DNA of 6,650 nucleotides from DASSKA01 sp035690905. GTDB lineage: Bacteria; Actinomycetota; Actinomycetes; Propionibacteriales; Nocardioidaceae. Under the pieces are notes generated by a model. It saw only the letters and a program-made list of their open reading frames with translations, had not been told where the DNA came from and made no database searches. The stretch covers positions 1-6,650 of the forward strand of contig DASSKA010000131.1 of assembly GCA_035690905.1 (NCBI GenBank), read 5' to 3'. Of this stretch, positions 5,667 to 6,650 are shown piece by piece. The stretch's first letter is position 1. Every line of letters starts with the position of its first letter. Both the position numbers and the translations under genes were made by a program.

Positions 5667-6650
5667 CCGGCGTGCCCTTCGGGGAAGAGGTTCGGCGCCG
5701 GCTCCTGCCCGTTCCAGCCGAGCAGGTTGAACCGGGAACGCCCCTCGTCGTCACGGAACGTGGTGCCCACTCCGGACCCGGACTCGCCTCCGACGTGGAA
5801 GTGGGCGGCCAGGGTGTCCTCGGTGTGCGCCCCGTAGTCCGAGCCGCCGCCGGGGTAGCTCAACGAGCAGTGCTGGTTCATCAGCCGGCCGGCGTCCTCG
5901 TGGTGCGACTTCGGTACGACGTACCGGTCTTCGTACTTCGCGATCGCGAGTAGCCGGTACAGGTCCTCCACATCGTGGGGGTGCATGCCCACGCTGTCCG
6001 CGAGCGCCGGGTCCGGCTCGTCGCCGAGCTGGACGGCCCGCATGTGCGCACGCATCACGGCCAGCCGGCGCAGCACGTGCTGGACCGCGCCCACGTCCCC
6101 GGCGGTGAACAGGTTGGCCAGGTAGCGCAGCGGGATGCGCAGGTCCTCGATGGCGGCGAACACCTTGTCCGGGTCGGCGTCGTCGTAGCCGGCGGCGTCG
6201 ACCACATCGGTGACCGGGGACAGCGGCGGGATGTACCAGACCATCGGCATGGTGCGGTACTCCGGGTGCAGCGGCAGCGCGACCTTCTGCTTCACCGCCA
6301 GCTCGTAGACCGGGGAGCGCTGCGCGGCCTGGATCCAGTCGTGCGCGATGCCCTGCCGCTCCGCCTCGGCGATCACCGCCGGGTCGTGCGGGTCGAGGAA
6401 CACCGACAGCTGCGACTCGTAGAGGTCCTTCTCGTCGGTGACCGAGGCGGCCGCCTGCACGGCGTCCGCGTCGTACAGCACCAGGCCGAGGTAGCGCAGC
6501 CGGCCGACGCAGGTCTCCGAGCAGATGGTCGGCATCCCGGCCTCGATGCGCGGGTAGCACAGCGTGCACTTCTCGGCCTTGCCGGTGCGGTGGTTGAAGT
6601 AGACCTTCTTGTAGGGGCAGCCGGTGACGCAGAACCGCCAGCCGCGGCAG
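5663..6650 (-). CDS. narH: Respiratory nitrate reductase beta subunit (Fe-S protein NarH), N-terminus beyond window edge
   Basis: The electron-transfer subunit between NarI haems and the NarG active site, carrying three [4Fe-4S] and one [3Fe-4S] cluster at the cytoplasmic membrane face. The frame is open to the right edge; 328 residues plus stop are visible. Numbered from the first whole codon (6649), CRGWRFCVTGCPYKK (1-15) has C1, C7 and C11, with tryptophan W4 in the place of a fourth cysteine, the known hallmark of the [3Fe-4S] cluster. Then follow KCTLCYP (C28, C31) and CSETCVG (C43, C47). HPEYRTMPMVWYIPPLSP (128-145) is a further strongly conserved stretch. By comparison with E. coli NarH (512 residues), roughly the first 200 residues, including the first two cysteine groups, lie outside. 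An internal ATG at 6535 is not the start, since the cysteine motifs precede it in frame. The C-terminal tail is about 30 residues longer than in E. coli. narG is expected beyond the right edge. Confidence 0.97.
   Translation of the reverse strand, partial: CRGWRFCVTGCPYKKVYFNHRTGKAEKCTLCYPRIEAGMPTICSETCVGRLRYLGLVLYDADAVQAAASVTDEKDLYESQLSVFLDPHDPAVIAEAERQGIAHDWIQAAQRSPVYELAVKQKVALPLHPEYRTMPMVWYIPPLSPVTDVVDAAGYDDADPDKVFAAIEDLRIPLRYLANLFTAGDVGAVQHVLRRLAVMRAHMRAVQLGDEPDPALADSVGMHPHDVEDLYRLLAIAKYEDRYVVPKSHHEDAGRLMNQHCSLSYPGGGSDYGAHTEDTLAAHFHVGGESGSGVGTTFRDDEGRSRFNLLGWNGQEPAPNLFPEGHAG

Noticed and set aside
1..6650. Mobile element, CRISPR, toxin-antitoxin or phage-defence system
   Set aside because: There are no transposase, integrase, spaced repeat, nuclease, helicase or toxin motifs in any frame, and all genes share the same high-GC codon use.

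Overview
This window is chromosomal DNA from a very high-GC bacterium. Strong third-position G/C bias, frequent GTG starts, short spacers and the residue signatures of the proteins all point to an actinomycete (Actinomycetota). I cannot name the genus from sequence alone. No rRNA, tRNA, insertion sequence, CRISPR array or phage gene is visible. The window holds eight protein genes, two of them cut by the window edges, and no gene-free stretch is longer than about 110 bases.

Left part (1-2063, both genes on the minus strand). A GAF-like plus PP2C/SpoIIE serine/threonine phosphatase runs off the left edge. It appears to be leaderless: a TATGCT -10 element lies 6 nt before its GTG codon. Upstream of it lies a dienelactone hydrolase family gene. 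A 17-bp palindrome sits between the two. A second perfect 15-bp palindrome sits directly in front of the hydrolase start codon.

Middle part (2174-3640, plus strand). A small one-helix membrane protein with a C-terminal SHOCT segment is followed 45 nt later by a 12-helix MFS transporter of the YbjJ type. These two are divergent from the hydrolase and convergent with the right-hand block.

Right part (3716-6650, minus strand). This is the distal part of a membrane-bound respiratory nitrate reductase operon in the canonical order narH-narJ-narI, with narG expected just beyond the right edge. NarH supplies the Fe-S electron wire and NarI is the dihaem quinol dehydrogenase that anchors the enzyme in the membrane. 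NarJ is the chaperone that helps NarG acquire its cofactor. narH and narJ overlap by ATGA, which suggests coupled translation. A PhnB-like VOC protein gene follows 81 nt after narI in the same direction, with its own strong Shine-Dalgarno sequence.

The clearest function is nitrate respiration under low oxygen. The phosphatase suggests a partner-switching stress or signalling pathway elsewhere in the genome. I see no convincing previously undescribed multi-gene system. The most checkable unexplained signals are the two palindromes at gene starts, the leaderless-looking starts, and an orphan Shine-Dalgarno/ATG in the convergent gap after the MFS gene.
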